A stretch of 64,000 nucleotides of DNA from Gnetum montanum (Eukaryota > Streptophyta > Gnetopsida > Gnetales > Gnetaceae): NCBI GenBank assembly GCA_015680685.1, contig MNCI01009419.1:236419-300418 (forward strand). The letters are read 5' to 3'. Below, piece after piece: positions 22,439 to 32,870 of this stretch. A program made the position numbers and the translations under genes. The first letter of the stretch is position 1. Every line of letters starts with the position of its first letter. The notes below the pieces were generated by a model that was not told the origin of the DNA, ran no database searches, and worked only from the letters and a program-made list of their open reading frames with translations.

Positions 22439-22653
22439 ACTTTGGAGCTCCTACTACGGGCACATGGAAAATATTCTATCTTTGGAGAGGTAAAACTACT
22501 AGAGTTTTGGTAAGGGTCTAGATCTAGATGAAAAACAAGGGAGAGCTGCCTCTTATTTATAGACTTGGCAGTGCATCATGATATCACGTACACGATATCG
22601 TAGGGGATGACGCAGACACAATATCACGACCCATGCAATATTGCATCCCATCA
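22439..22653 (-). repeat. 3' LTR of element E, truncated
   Basis: Matches 31562-31838 of the other LTR, including TATA (CTATAAATAAGAGG, about 22549-22560) and GATATC palindromes at 22567-22645. The R/U5 part is missing. The RT fragment abuts it at 22438, indicating a deletion junction. Confidence 0.85.
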
Positions 22654-24599
22654 TACCCCCATGAATGAATAAAAACTCATCCTCAAGTTCCTTACAAAAT
22701 ATTGGGAAGGTATGGGATTATTGACTTAAAATGGAACTAATGGGATGACATGTGAATGGATCATCATTACAAGACATGAAAAAATTGGTGTTCATGATAA
22801 CAAGAGTGAACACCTTATTACATTTGACACCAGGACTTATTTGCAAGCTGAGAAAGAGAGAGAAAGAAGTTTTTCTGCTACCAATGCCAAGATTGCGCCT
22901 TTCATTGTCCATCCGTAAGCATGTCATTGATCTTGCTCCTTGCATAGCTACTTTCAACACTGCTCCATGCCAAGTGTTCCCTCCAGTTCCAATCCATTTT
23001 TTATGATTTCCATCTTCACACACAACACAGTATTTATATTCGCAAGGGTAAATAAATTTCAATGTAGTTGATACCTTTCTTCGGTGAAAGGTCCATTGGT
23101 TTAGTCGTGGTATGGCTGATTGCGGATCTAGAGATATAATATTGGTGACTACTGAAGGTGTAGGGGTTAGGAGAAAATTGAAAAAATTGAGCCCCATACC
23201 CCCATGACTAATTGTGAACCTCCGGTAGCGATAGAATGGAGAAAGAATAAAGAACAAGAAAGATGGAAAAAAAAGAGACAACTATAACGTCAATGAAATG
23301 GATGTCAAGATGGAAATGAACAAAATAATATAGATTTCAAAAATGTTAAGGGAAAGAATTTAACTATTGCACCAAATAGGAATTTCAGTGGGTCCTCCCC
23401 AAAGCAGGCTCATGCCCTTTAATTCACTAAAAAACCCACATTCAAAGAGTTTGTAGGCTCTGGGAATCTCATTTGGAACAAGAGTTAAATTCTTAACCAC
23501 AAGAACTTACCAAAAAGAAAACAATGCATCAACCAAAATATACACCAATGATACAACTGGCAATGAGGTGAACAATGGAGAGAAGGATGGAAAGAAGAGA
23601 ATAGAATGAAATCCCAAGAACAAGGTGGTGTACAACCACTTGTGTGGTTCATGATTATTGTAACTTAGCAGATCCCATTCCAAGTCCAGCCTCAAACAAA
23701 CCACTTTCAGCAACTTCGCATTAATGCATTCAACTAATCCATCTTTTTGAAGTGATTAGAATGCCTTCACCAAAGAGTCACCACCATTCCGACAAAACAA
23801 GGAGGAGAGAATGGGAAGAGAGAAGGGCCTTAGTTAGAGGGAACATTTTTATTTTGAGTTCCATAACCAGTGCTTGTAGCCCAAATGGTTATTTTATCTA
23901 AGGGGTGTGCTTTGAATTCTCACTTTCTCTTTTTTATTATTTTTTATTTTTTTATTTGTTTATGTGTGAGAACCACACCATGCAAAGACTTTGTTATTTT
24001 TATTCACTTAGCTTCCCAATGATTGGGTAACATCAAAATGGTAAGAAAAATCAAGAAGAAAACATCCAAGCACCCAAGAGAATGGCCAACACAGATGCAT
24101 CAACTTCCCTTGAAGTTACACCCCTTTCAATCCTTGAGTCCCTCCTTAGTTTGAGACATTCACAGTCACCAATTCATTAAGAGTTCTTATTTAGAAAGGA
24201 CTGTACATTTTGAAGCCAAGAGAGACCATAGAAACTTGTGGATGAATGGATGAAGTGAACTCATTGTCTGCTATATCAAAAGAAACATACCTTAGTATCA
24301 ACATCATGACTTAAAGGTAAAAACCAAACATTAGTAATCAATAGAAAAACAATTCATACCATCATGAAGAACACTTATTGGATGAAAAACTTACAAGATG
24401 GATAACACACACACACATACACACAAGAAATGAAAAATTATGAACGATGTTGTAAAACAAAAATAAGAAAAGTTAAAAAAGTTTGTAAAATAAAAATACA
24501 TAGAAAAAAAACGTGTAAAACAAAAATGTGTAAAAAAAATATGGAAAACAAGAATGTGTAAAAACAAAAATCTTAAAAGGAATTGAGGGGCTTGATTTA
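22654..24599 (-). other. 3' untranslated region of element E
   Basis: Begins (left end) with the polypurine tract, minus strand TTCATGGGGGTA. Contains an open frame at 22718-23281 with a hydrophobic start and the peptide YRYRRFTISHGG, which recurs in F as YRYRRFTLHHGG (about 44600-44650), but the rest diverges. A second G-run (GTCATGGGGGTATGGGG) lies near 23200. A CA microsatellite is at 24404-24425 and an A-rich tract at 24430-24560. No domain recognised. Confidence 0.55.
24404..24425. repeat. CA microsatellite
   Basis: ACACACACACACATACACACA inside the 3' region of element E. Confidence 0.95.
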
Positions 24600-25640
24600 T
24601 TAGCACAGGTGACCATCTCCCCTATGACTGAGTGGAAAGGGAGATATCCAAAATAAGGAGTGTGGTTGTCTACGACTAGAGGTGTGAGTTGCACTGGCTA
24701 TTCTTGGTTCATGGAAAGGTTTGGTTTGTTGCACATTGATCAATAATCTCTTATCAGGGGTTTCAGGCTTGTATATTGTCATGGCTCCTGAGGGAAAGGT
24801 TGTATGGATAATGTAGGGTCCTTCCCAAAAATTTTGAAATTTTTTATGTTGTGGTATATATGTGGGGTTCCAGTAATGGACCTTTCCTAGTTGGTACTGA
24901 ACCTTTTGAATTTTTAAGTCATGACGTTGTTTGTTGTTTGTCTTGTGTATCTTGTTTGATGACAGGGAAACCAATCGATTCTCGTCTAACATGCTTAGAG
25001 ATGTCAATCGTTGTTTTTGTGCTAGATCAAGGTCAAGGTGGAAGTCACATGCCATGGATAGTGTATAGAGATTAGTTTGAATTGGACGTTTTGGGAGTTT
25101 TCTATACACCAACTCATCGGGAGAGTAGCCTGTAGGGAGTTTCCACGTGGAGCGGTATGCCCAGAGAGCATTGTTCAATTTCATGCTCCACTCTCACCTA
25201 AATTTGCTAATTGTTCTCATTAATATTCTTGTAATCTCCCAATTGGTGATCTTAGCTTGGCCATTAGCTTTGGGGTGATAAGGTGTGGTCAATTTATGTT
25301 TAACCGTTAAGCATTGCATCAACTTGTGAAAGGTTGCACCTATAAAATGTGTTCCATTATCAAAGATGATTGCACGTGGCACACCAAACCTATTTATGAT
25401 TTGTTTTTGTAAAAATTGTGTAGCTGTAGACAATGTGCAATCTGTTACAGTAGTTGCTTCAGCCCATTTCGTTAAATAGTCAATAGCAACAATGATATAA
25501 GCTTTCCCATTGGACATCGGTGTAATAGACCCAATAAAATCTATTCCCCAAATATCATAGGGTTCCAAGGGTTGAATCCATTATTGTGGACCCTCCATTC
25601 TAGTAGTCATTCCACCATCCCATTGACAATGCTCATAGGA
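24600..25640 (-). pseudogene. Integrase of element E
   Basis: Inserts element cDNA in the nuclear genome. The core has the first acidic residue in IWGIDFIG (about 25535-25560) and the second in FDNGTHF (about 25335). At the third position the family motif GQ[VA]E reads GQAK (about 25255), a Glu-to-Lys change explainable by one G-to-A transition, so it is catalytically dead. The C-terminal part has NNALWAYRSTWKLPTGYSP and a WEGPYII-type GPF/Y module (about 24805-24830). Frame is shared with RT and RNase H. Confidence 0.9.
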
Positions 25641-26400
25641 TTGGACAAATTGATGGGCATCCTGAAATAGCATTGGCCAGTAATATCCTGCAAGTAAGAT
25701 CTTGATGGCTGTTCATCTCCCTGCATAGTGGTTCCCACAGGGATCCTCATGAGAATCCTGGAGAACTCTTAATTAATCCTCATCGGGCACACACCATCGA
25801 ACCAAGCCATCAGGATAGACTTTATAGAGTTATCCCTTGATTTTCATGAAGTACTTGATTTTATGAAGAAACCGTTTCTTCTTCCTAAAGTCCAACCCTT
25901 GTGGTGTTTGTTGGGAAAGGAGATAAGTAAGAATGCTACTATACCAATTTTTTACCTTGGGTTGGTTATTTATTACACCAGAAAAGAGGGTTTCATCAAG
26001 AAAATGATCATATATGGCATATTCATCCTCTTTGTTATCCCAACGCAACTTAGATAAATGATCGGAAACTACATTCTCGTTGGCCTTTCAATCTACTATT
26101 GTTAAATCGAACTCTTGAAGGATTATCAACCAACGTATAATATGGGGGCTAACCGTTCGCTTGTTCATGAGGAACTGAATTGCACTATGATCTATATGAA
26201 TTTACACTTTGTAGCCCAAGACATAGTGCCTAAATTTGTCCAGTGCAAACACTACAACCATTAATTCCTTTTCAGTAGTTGTGTAGTTGAGTTGTGCACC
26301 AGCAATACTCTTACTCATACAGTGGATGTAATAAGGGAATTTTTGTTTATCTAACTATGTTAGTATGGCTTCTAAGGCATAATTAGATGCATCGGTCAAT
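25641..26400 (-). pseudogene. RNase H of element E
   Basis: Degrades the RNA strand during reverse transcription. DASN near 26378-26395 starts the domain, followed by TEKELMVVVFALDKFRHY (about 26215-26270) and IDHSAI (about 26185). Then a linker and the zinc-binding start of integrase follow. Same frame as RT, broken by point stops only. Confidence 0.85.
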
Positions 26401-27414
26401 ATATAAAATGATCTGGACCAGTCAGGGGTTTGTAGAATAGGGGTTTCCACAAGCCTTTGTTTTAGAGTTTGGAATGCTCGTTCACATTCCCTGTTCCATT
26501 CGAAGGGTGCATCTTTTTTTGTTAATTCTACCAACGGTTTGGAAATCTTGGAGAAGTTCTCAATGAATCTCCTATAGTAGCCAGTGTGTCTAAGGAATGA
26601 TTGAATATCTTTGACCATTTCTGGTTTTTGAGTGATTCCTTGAATAACCTTTACTTTTTCTGGGTCTACCTCTATTCCTGATTGCAAAATCTTATGCCAC
26701 AGTACTACACCCTCTTGAACCATCAAATGGCTTTTCTACTAGTTGAGCTTTAGATTAGTTTCAACACATCATTTCAGCACTTTCTCTAATTGATCTAGGG
26801 CTTGATCAAAGCTTGTCCCATAAGTGGAGAAGTCGTCCATAAATATATCCACTCCGTTTCCTATCTGTTGTTGAAATATGCTTAGGACTAAACATTGGAA
26901 TGTGGCGGGGGCATTGCACAATCCAAATGGCATTTTCTTATGTGCAAACATTCCCCAGGGATTGGTGAACATTGTTTTGGCTTGATTTTATGGTGCTATT
27001 TGTATTTGATTATATCCAATATACCCATCCAGAAAACTATAATAGTGATGCCCCGCTATAGTATCCAAGACTTGGTTGATGAATGACAACGAAAAATGAT
27101 CTTTGAATGTTGCCATGTTCAGTAGCCTAAAATCTATACATACCCTCCATTTTTCTCCTTTCTTAGGCAAGATTACTAGAGGACTAACCCATTCACTATC
27201 AGCAATGGGATATATGAACCCAACCTTGAGGAGCTATTCTATCTCTTCTTTCACTACTTGTTTCAATTTTGGGTTCAATTGCCTCTGTGGTTGCTTCCGA
27301 GGCTTCATGGAGGAGTCCATGTAAATCCTATGCTAGCATATCCTAGGGTCTATTTCAGTTATCTTGAGGTATGACTAGGCAAAGGATTTTGACCATTTAT
27401 TGATTACTTTCAAT
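26401..27414 (-). pseudogene. Reverse transcriptase of element E
   Basis: RNA-dependent DNA polymerase. Visible blocks: PKKGEKWRVCIDFRLLN (about 27115-27170), FLDGYIGYNQI (about 27000-27035), MPFGLCNAPATFQ (about 26900-26940), the catalytic box FMDDFSTYG (about 26810-26840) with both Asp intact, then the LRHTGYYRRFI thumb-connection motif (about 26565-26600). The sequence style is Athila/Tat (non-chromovirus). Several in-frame stops. Confidence 0.92.
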
Positions 27415-28340
27415 AGGCTTTCTTTTGCTTGGGGACAAGTTTTGTGTTGATAATTACCCGTTTTCCATTTTCAAGGGTCATGTATTCCAAATTGGTGGGC
27501 AATGATTTTAGGTCTAGGGGCTCTTGTCTAAATTCCTTAGGAAACTCCAAATTCCCCGAATTAATGTTTTCAAAGTTAGGGGTTAGAAGTTGGCAACGAA
27601 CTTGCTCTAGTACATCTATGCTTTCAATGTAAGAACTAGTTATCCCCTCAGTTAGTTCCATGCATGTTATCGAGTTGCTCCCTTGATCAACCATTAGCCA
27701 CTGGGTGTTTTCTTGTTGTGTGGCTACTACATATAGGCACTTTTGTATGTTAATATCTTGTGCACACTGATTGCATGTAGGCAATGTTAAACTTTGCATT
27801 ACTCATGATTTCTGCACACAATGGCACCCTATGTCACTATATGCGATGCACGAAACTCTCTTCCTCTCAATCTTCCCAAAATTATTTTTCTTGGATATTT
27901 CTAGGAAAAGATTACAGATTCCTAGGCATGCATCAATTGTACTCAGCCATGCCCTTCCCATTATTATTGGGAAATACCCTTTGTCATTGTTTATTTGGAT
28001 CACCAGGGAATCATTTGGGTATGAACAACCACCCATGGTGGTAATAATGTCCTCAACCTATCCTAGAGGAATAGTGATGGACTGGTCAGCTAGCTCTAAG
28101 CAAATATTTCTCTTCTTGAGTGGAGGCAGGTTCTAGTTTTTATACAATCCTTGTGAGATTAAGTTGACTCTGGAGCCTGAGTTAAGAAGAGCCTTATGAG
28201 GTTCATTCCCAACAACCTGAAAATAAATTAGGGGGCTCCTAGGATTACATAATTTCTTGGGAAGGTGGCCTACCTTAATCCAGTTTGTTACAGTATGTGT
28301 TAACATAACCGTGTGCATTGGGCATGATTTTTTGTTTGAA
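27415..28340 (-). pseudogene. Aspartic protease of element E
   Basis: Cleaves the gag-pol polyprotein. The active-site D-[ST]-G reads LLNSGSRVNLI (about 28150-28180), with Asp changed to Asn by one transition. The flap and terminal block read IIMGRAWLSTIDACLGI (about 27930-27975). In frame with gag. A single-base loss near 27424 separates it from RT. Confidence 0.85.
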
Positions 28341-30814
28341 GGGGTCTTGAAACCTTATTTAGTACATCGGTATTTAGATGTTCAACCGCTTGTGAGGGTG
28401 AGGGCTTAGTTGGATTGTTGGTTCTGAAGAAAGGTCTTTTCGGCATGAAATTGTTAGGAACAACTGAGAATTGAGGATTGGAAGCCCTTGTGACATTGGA
28501 TTATTGCGGTTGAGTGGGAAATACCCTTGGCATTGTTGGAGCAGTTGGCGGTGGAGATACCGATGTGGGAGGTGTCGATGGATTTGGAGGATGGTATACA
28601 TGTGGAGTGTTCCTTCTAGGAGGGGAAGTCTAATAATATTTTTGAACTAGGTAGTGACATTGTGGAGTTGCGTAACCCATAGAGTCACTTGGAGAAATCA
28701 GCTACTACACATAGTATCCATAAGGATCGGGTTGCCAGTAAGGGTATTGTTGTTTCAGCGGTGGCATCCCCCATGACTGTGGGTATTGCCATTTTTGATA
28801 TTCTCTAATGGGTTGTGGTGGAGTTCCACTTGGATAGTATGTCAACAGTTGGTGGAACTATCTTGGGTTACCTTGGAAAATAAGGTAACCTTCGGGTTGT
28901 CTGTCGTTTGTTGAGTCTCGGGTTGAGTGTATACACCCCAGACTCTTGTAGATGTGAGATGATTGGAAAACATCCCTTAGGAAGGTCATATTGGTAGATA
29001 TCACATCCACCATCATTTTCTATGTTCAAATCCACAACCTCATCAAATATGTTCATTTTCCCCTTACCCTTGTCACGTGCAGGGCATGAGTCTCTCCACT
29101 TTTTCTTATCCTTGTAACTACTTCGTTCCTCCTTAGACTCCTCTACAATGTTTAGGAAAATTTCAATTTTATTGTATAAGGAGCTCCATAATTCATCTAC
29201 CTTAGCTGATACTTTTGTGGTTAGCTTTTGAAGAGGCAAGGTTTTTCTGTTCACCAACTCTTCAAGTGGTGACTCATCCTCTTCATTGCAGAATCTCACT
29301 CCCTTCTTTTGAAGGGAAGGATCACAGTTATATTCTTCCACACTTTCCCTTTTTCATAGCTCCCCTTCTTCTTTGGCATGGGATCTAGGTTCTAATAATC
29401 TCCCTTGGGCATAATTCCCAAAGGTTCTCCTAGTTTCATACCTTAGCCCATCTACGAGATGACAAAGTTGATCCCATTATGTGTAACCATGGCTCGGGCA
29501 ATGATGCAGCAATGCATAGTAGTGGCCCATGGTAGCATCCAAGGGTTCATGAGTACCTTTCTTCCATCCTTGGATCTACTTACTCAAGTTAGACACTCTG
29601 GAGTACGTTTGATATTTATCGTTGAAGAGTTCTAACATCGTACTCCACCTCCTAATGGTTTTTAGTTCTAAGGACCAGTACCAAGTTTCTGCTTCCTTTA
29701 TGAGTGTCCTAGGAAACAACTTTAGTTTCTACCACTCATTTTCTATGTTTTTCAAGGTGCAAGCATCGTGGAATTCCTGTAAATGATTTTGTGAATTCGT
29801 GTTGTATCCCCCTTCAAAGAGTGGGATATTATTCATGTCTAAGTGCTTCATTTGGCTATCTTTTTGATGCCTTGTTGGAATTCTCATAGCCTCCATTATA
29901 TCTAGCATGCTTTGGGTGGCAAGTAGGGGTTCATCATGATCATATCTTTCATGACATCTATGATGTATGTGTTGTTCCCTACCTTCCCTTCGTTCATGCC
30001 TAGAATCTCTAGACTACCCTCGTCCTCTCTCTCAACTCTCTTGTCGAGGTTCTCCATTTCTCTTACCTTTATCCTTTCCGTTATGCTCTTGATGGCTATG
30101 CCCTGATGTGGAAGAAGAGGGTGAGTGATGTGATGAAGGAAAAGAAGAAGGAGAACCATCGCCATGACGATGTTTCTTACCTTCTCTTCGATGGCTTTGG
30201 CCCCGATCGTGATGACAATCTGAGTGCCTGTCCTTGTCTTGTGTTGTTGTTTCCTCAGTGAATAGTTGGTGTTCATGAAAATTAGAACCAAGGTTGTGTA
30301 TCATGGAGCGTAGATTCTGATACCCCACTTCCTCACTTTCATAAGGAGGGGGAACATCTTTTGATATAGAACCCATTATAAGTAGTTCATCATCTCTAAT
30401 TTCACTTTGGATGTGCGGGACCTCTTTGCCCTTCAATAATGTATGGTGGATCTCCTGCCTTGAGTCCCTTAGACGTTGTTCAGCTGTGGGATAATAATCC
30501 CATGTATCAAAATCTGCTATAATTTATTCATCATAGAGCTGAGTCATGCCTATCTGTGCCAAATCACGAAGGAGCATGTTGGGGACTGCACGATTTGGAG
30601 GCAACACTATGTTATCTTGCAAGTCTCTCTAGTGCATCTATTCATCTTGATGGAGGATAAAAGTAAAATTGGGTATATACTCATCGGGATGAGTATATAC
30701 CACCCTATATTTTTGAGGAACTGGCTGATTTAGGTTATGTATTTTAGACTACTGACTGTTCTTAGTATTATTCCTAGGTGGTGTAATGCTCTTGTGAGAA
30801 GAAGAAGAAGACAT
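28341..30814 (-). pseudogene. gag of element E
   Basis: Start codon at 30814 (MSSSSSHKSITPP). One frame to protease with only point stops. The Ser/Arg/His-rich segment at 30030-30300 precedes the capsid core near 29660-29760 (KLKLFPRTLIKEAETWYWSL) and the GHYYALLHHCPSHGY and GNYAQGRL blocks (29390-29530). The C-terminal part includes CDIYQYDLPKGC (about 28970-29005) and a Pro/Gln-rich tail (28370-28700). Organisation is the same as gag of C and F. Confidence 0.88.
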
Positions 30815-30929
30815 TGTGTCTTATCGGTGTGCTATTTAATTGTTATATAATTTTTGTTTAATTAACCCTAAGGTTCATTTAAGCTCCCAACAATGTGAGT
30901 AATTTCCTATGGTCTACTTAGCGCACAAA

Positions 30930-30955
30930 CACTTAGTCCTCGTCAATGGCACTAA
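30930..30955 (-). promoter_or_regulatory. Primer binding site of element E
   Basis: Minus strand after the LTR: TTAGTGCCATTGACGAGGAC, a decayed form of the same TGG[CT]GCC-type site as in C, F and G. Confidence 0.6.
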
Positions 30956-31838
30956 TGATGAGTGGTGAGGTACCCCCTACACTCAACCATATGAATATGA
31001 GCGTAACACATGTAATCTAATTGAACTCTATAGACTAAGTGCCTACACACCTCATGGAAAACTTAAGGTTAATTATTCATTGTCTTCCTAGAATTACTTG
31101 TATTTTTCGCAGTTGTATGGTTAAGTAACTTCGAGGTATATGATTTTTATGTCTTTTTGGTTTTTATCTCCTATGCTGATAAAGTGAAGAGTAAAGAGAT
31201 TAATTAACTAAGTTTAAATAACTAACTAAGCCTTAATTAACCTAGCATCAATATCCATTCCCACTTACCATTCACACCCTGAACCAATGCAACCTTGGTT
31301 ACCAAATGCTAGTTGTTGCTGCGATCACCAAGCGTAACGCATGTGCTCAAAGCAATCGTACTAAGGAATTTAACTAGGAGAGAAGGGTTGAGAGAGATTT
31401 AATAACTAATAAAGCATTTAAATATTAAATAGTAAATAACAATAAATAAAATCATATTTAGCCTATTCCATGCACTGTAAGGTTTATCCAAGAAGTTCAT
31501 CTTTATTGTCGTACACAAACATGTGTTCAAGTACAATATTTGCTCGAATAAAGATCCGTTCACTTTGGAGCTCCTACTGTGGGCACGTGGAAAATATTCT
31601 ATCTCTGGAGAGGTAAAACTACTAGAGTTTTGCTAAGGGTCTAGATCTAGATAAAAAACAAGGGAGAGCTACCTCCTATTTATAGACTTGACAGCGCACC
31701 ACGATATCGCAAATGCGATATTGCAGGGGATGACACGATATCGTGTGGGATGCAATATCATGGCGGATGCGATATCACGTGGGATGCAATATCGTGGAAA
31801 ACGTGATATCGTGGCCCATGCGATATCACGTTCCATCA
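30956..31838 (-). repeat. 5' LTR of element E
   Basis: 883 bp, plus-strand ends TGATGAGTGG and TTCCATCA. On the minus strand U3 is only about 160 bp and is almost filled by the palindrome array. TATA and polyadenylation signals (AATAAAGAT, about 31525-31535) follow. The U5 end is nearly identical to that of C. Confidence 0.92.
31676..31838 (-). promoter_or_regulatory. U3 promoter of element E: TATA plus eight GATATC palindromes
   Basis: TATA box CTATAAATAGG at 31676-31686 (minus). Upstream, GATATC or its one-base variants start at 31703, 31717, 31737, 31754, 31771, 31789, 31805 and 31822, with spacings of 14, 20, 17, 17, 18, 16 and 17. The context is mostly [GA]C-GATATC-G[TC], and nearly all variants are CpG-to-TpG or CpA changes. 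It probably binds a dimeric regulator. Identity unknown. Confidence 0.7.
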
Positions 31839-32870
31839 ACATTAAATCACTAGTAAGTATATTTTAGTCAATTTTTATCATCTTTATTATGTTTTATTTT
31901 ACTAATAATATGTTTTGTATATCTTATTTTTTATGATAAAAAATTAAGACTAAATGATCTTAAATGAGAAATTTCACTGCACCATCATGTTCAAATGTTT
32001 GAATTAATTGATCATGATCCCTAGTTTGTGTAAAATATATTTTTAATATGAAATTTATGGCTATTTAAAGTTGGCTATAAAGAGCACCTATCAAATCCAC
32101 CATATGGAAGAAATGCTCTACATCTAGCATTAGCATGTGAATTTTGAAGGAGAAATTCACCAAGGACATCTTGGAAGCCACCTACCTAGTAGGTAAAGAC
32201 TTGAGAAACCACCTACCTAGTAGGTGAAGACTTTGAAGCAACCTACCTAGTAAGTGAAGAGTTTTAAGGCTTATTGATGATCCTTGACTCTCCATTAAAT
32301 GTATTCATATTTTGTATAAATTGAGGTAATGAGCCTTGTTCTTCCTAATTCTTGAGGATGGTAGTCTAACATCTATGTTTACCCTCTAACCGATTACCCA
32401 TTCCCTTGAGGAAATTGTTGGTTTTCCATCTTCCCTTTCCATTCTTGTATAATTATTCTCATTTCATTTGTATGAGTGGAGTTGGAAATCCTTTCTTAAT
32501 ATTGCAGTGAACTAAGGGGTTTCATCCATGTATAGACCTTTTTTCATTATCTTTATATGAGTTAAGACTATAAAGTTTGTACAAATATCATTTCATTTTA
32601 ATAAAATAGAAGTTGAAGTCCTTGCATATTTTTGCTTTCTATTAGAAAGTAATCATGTTCTATTGATCTATCAATGATCAATATGAGATAGCTATTGTTC
32701 AACAGAGAAGTTGAAATGTTAAGGGAAGAGGCAATAAACTTTTAAGTTTGTCATTGCTTCTAGGTATTTGAATCATCAAAGCTTACCTCTAGGAGTATGA
32801 TATTTGGGTGAGTCATAGATAAGGTGATGAACCAATAGCATTACCAATCCAATTGTGGAAGAGATCATCA
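31839..32870 (+). repeat. G-family LTR, partial (LTR1)
   Basis: Colinear with 54722-55719, beginning at ATTAAATCACTAGTAAG and ending GATCATCA. The left part was displaced by insertion of E and later loss. The duplication flanking E would be ACATT, but the other side is deleted. Confidence 0.85.

Larger units (their letters stand above)
22439..31838 (-). mobile_element. Element E: Ty3 (Athila/Tat-like) retrotransposon with complete gag-pol order
   Basis: Minus strand: 5' LTR 30956-31838, primer site, gag, protease, RT, RNase H, integrase, about 1.9 kb of untranslated 3' region, polypurine tract, 3' LTR piece 22439-22653. Frame arithmetic shows gag to PR in one frame from 30814 to about 27415 and RT to INT in another to 24600. 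The shift is a single-base loss near 27424 that is absent in element F, so the ancestor had one continuous gag-pol ORF. It is inserted in an LTR piece of the G family (31839 onwards). Confidence 0.9.

Noticed and set aside
22718-23281. Env-like third gene of element E
   Set aside because: The 187-codon frame has no convincing membrane-protein layout or cysteine pattern, and the F counterpart matches only over a short block. Kept as a finding, not as a gene.
26895-27324. Plus-strand ORFs over the RT of E and likewise over C, F and the tails
   Set aside because: They are antisense shadows of minus-strand gag-pol frames with clear motifs.
31700-31830. Regularly spaced short repeats resembling a CRISPR array
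   Set aside because: Units are 6-10 bp palindromes with ~11-bp spacers inside a retrotransposon LTR of a plant. No cas genes and no repeat of CRISPR length.
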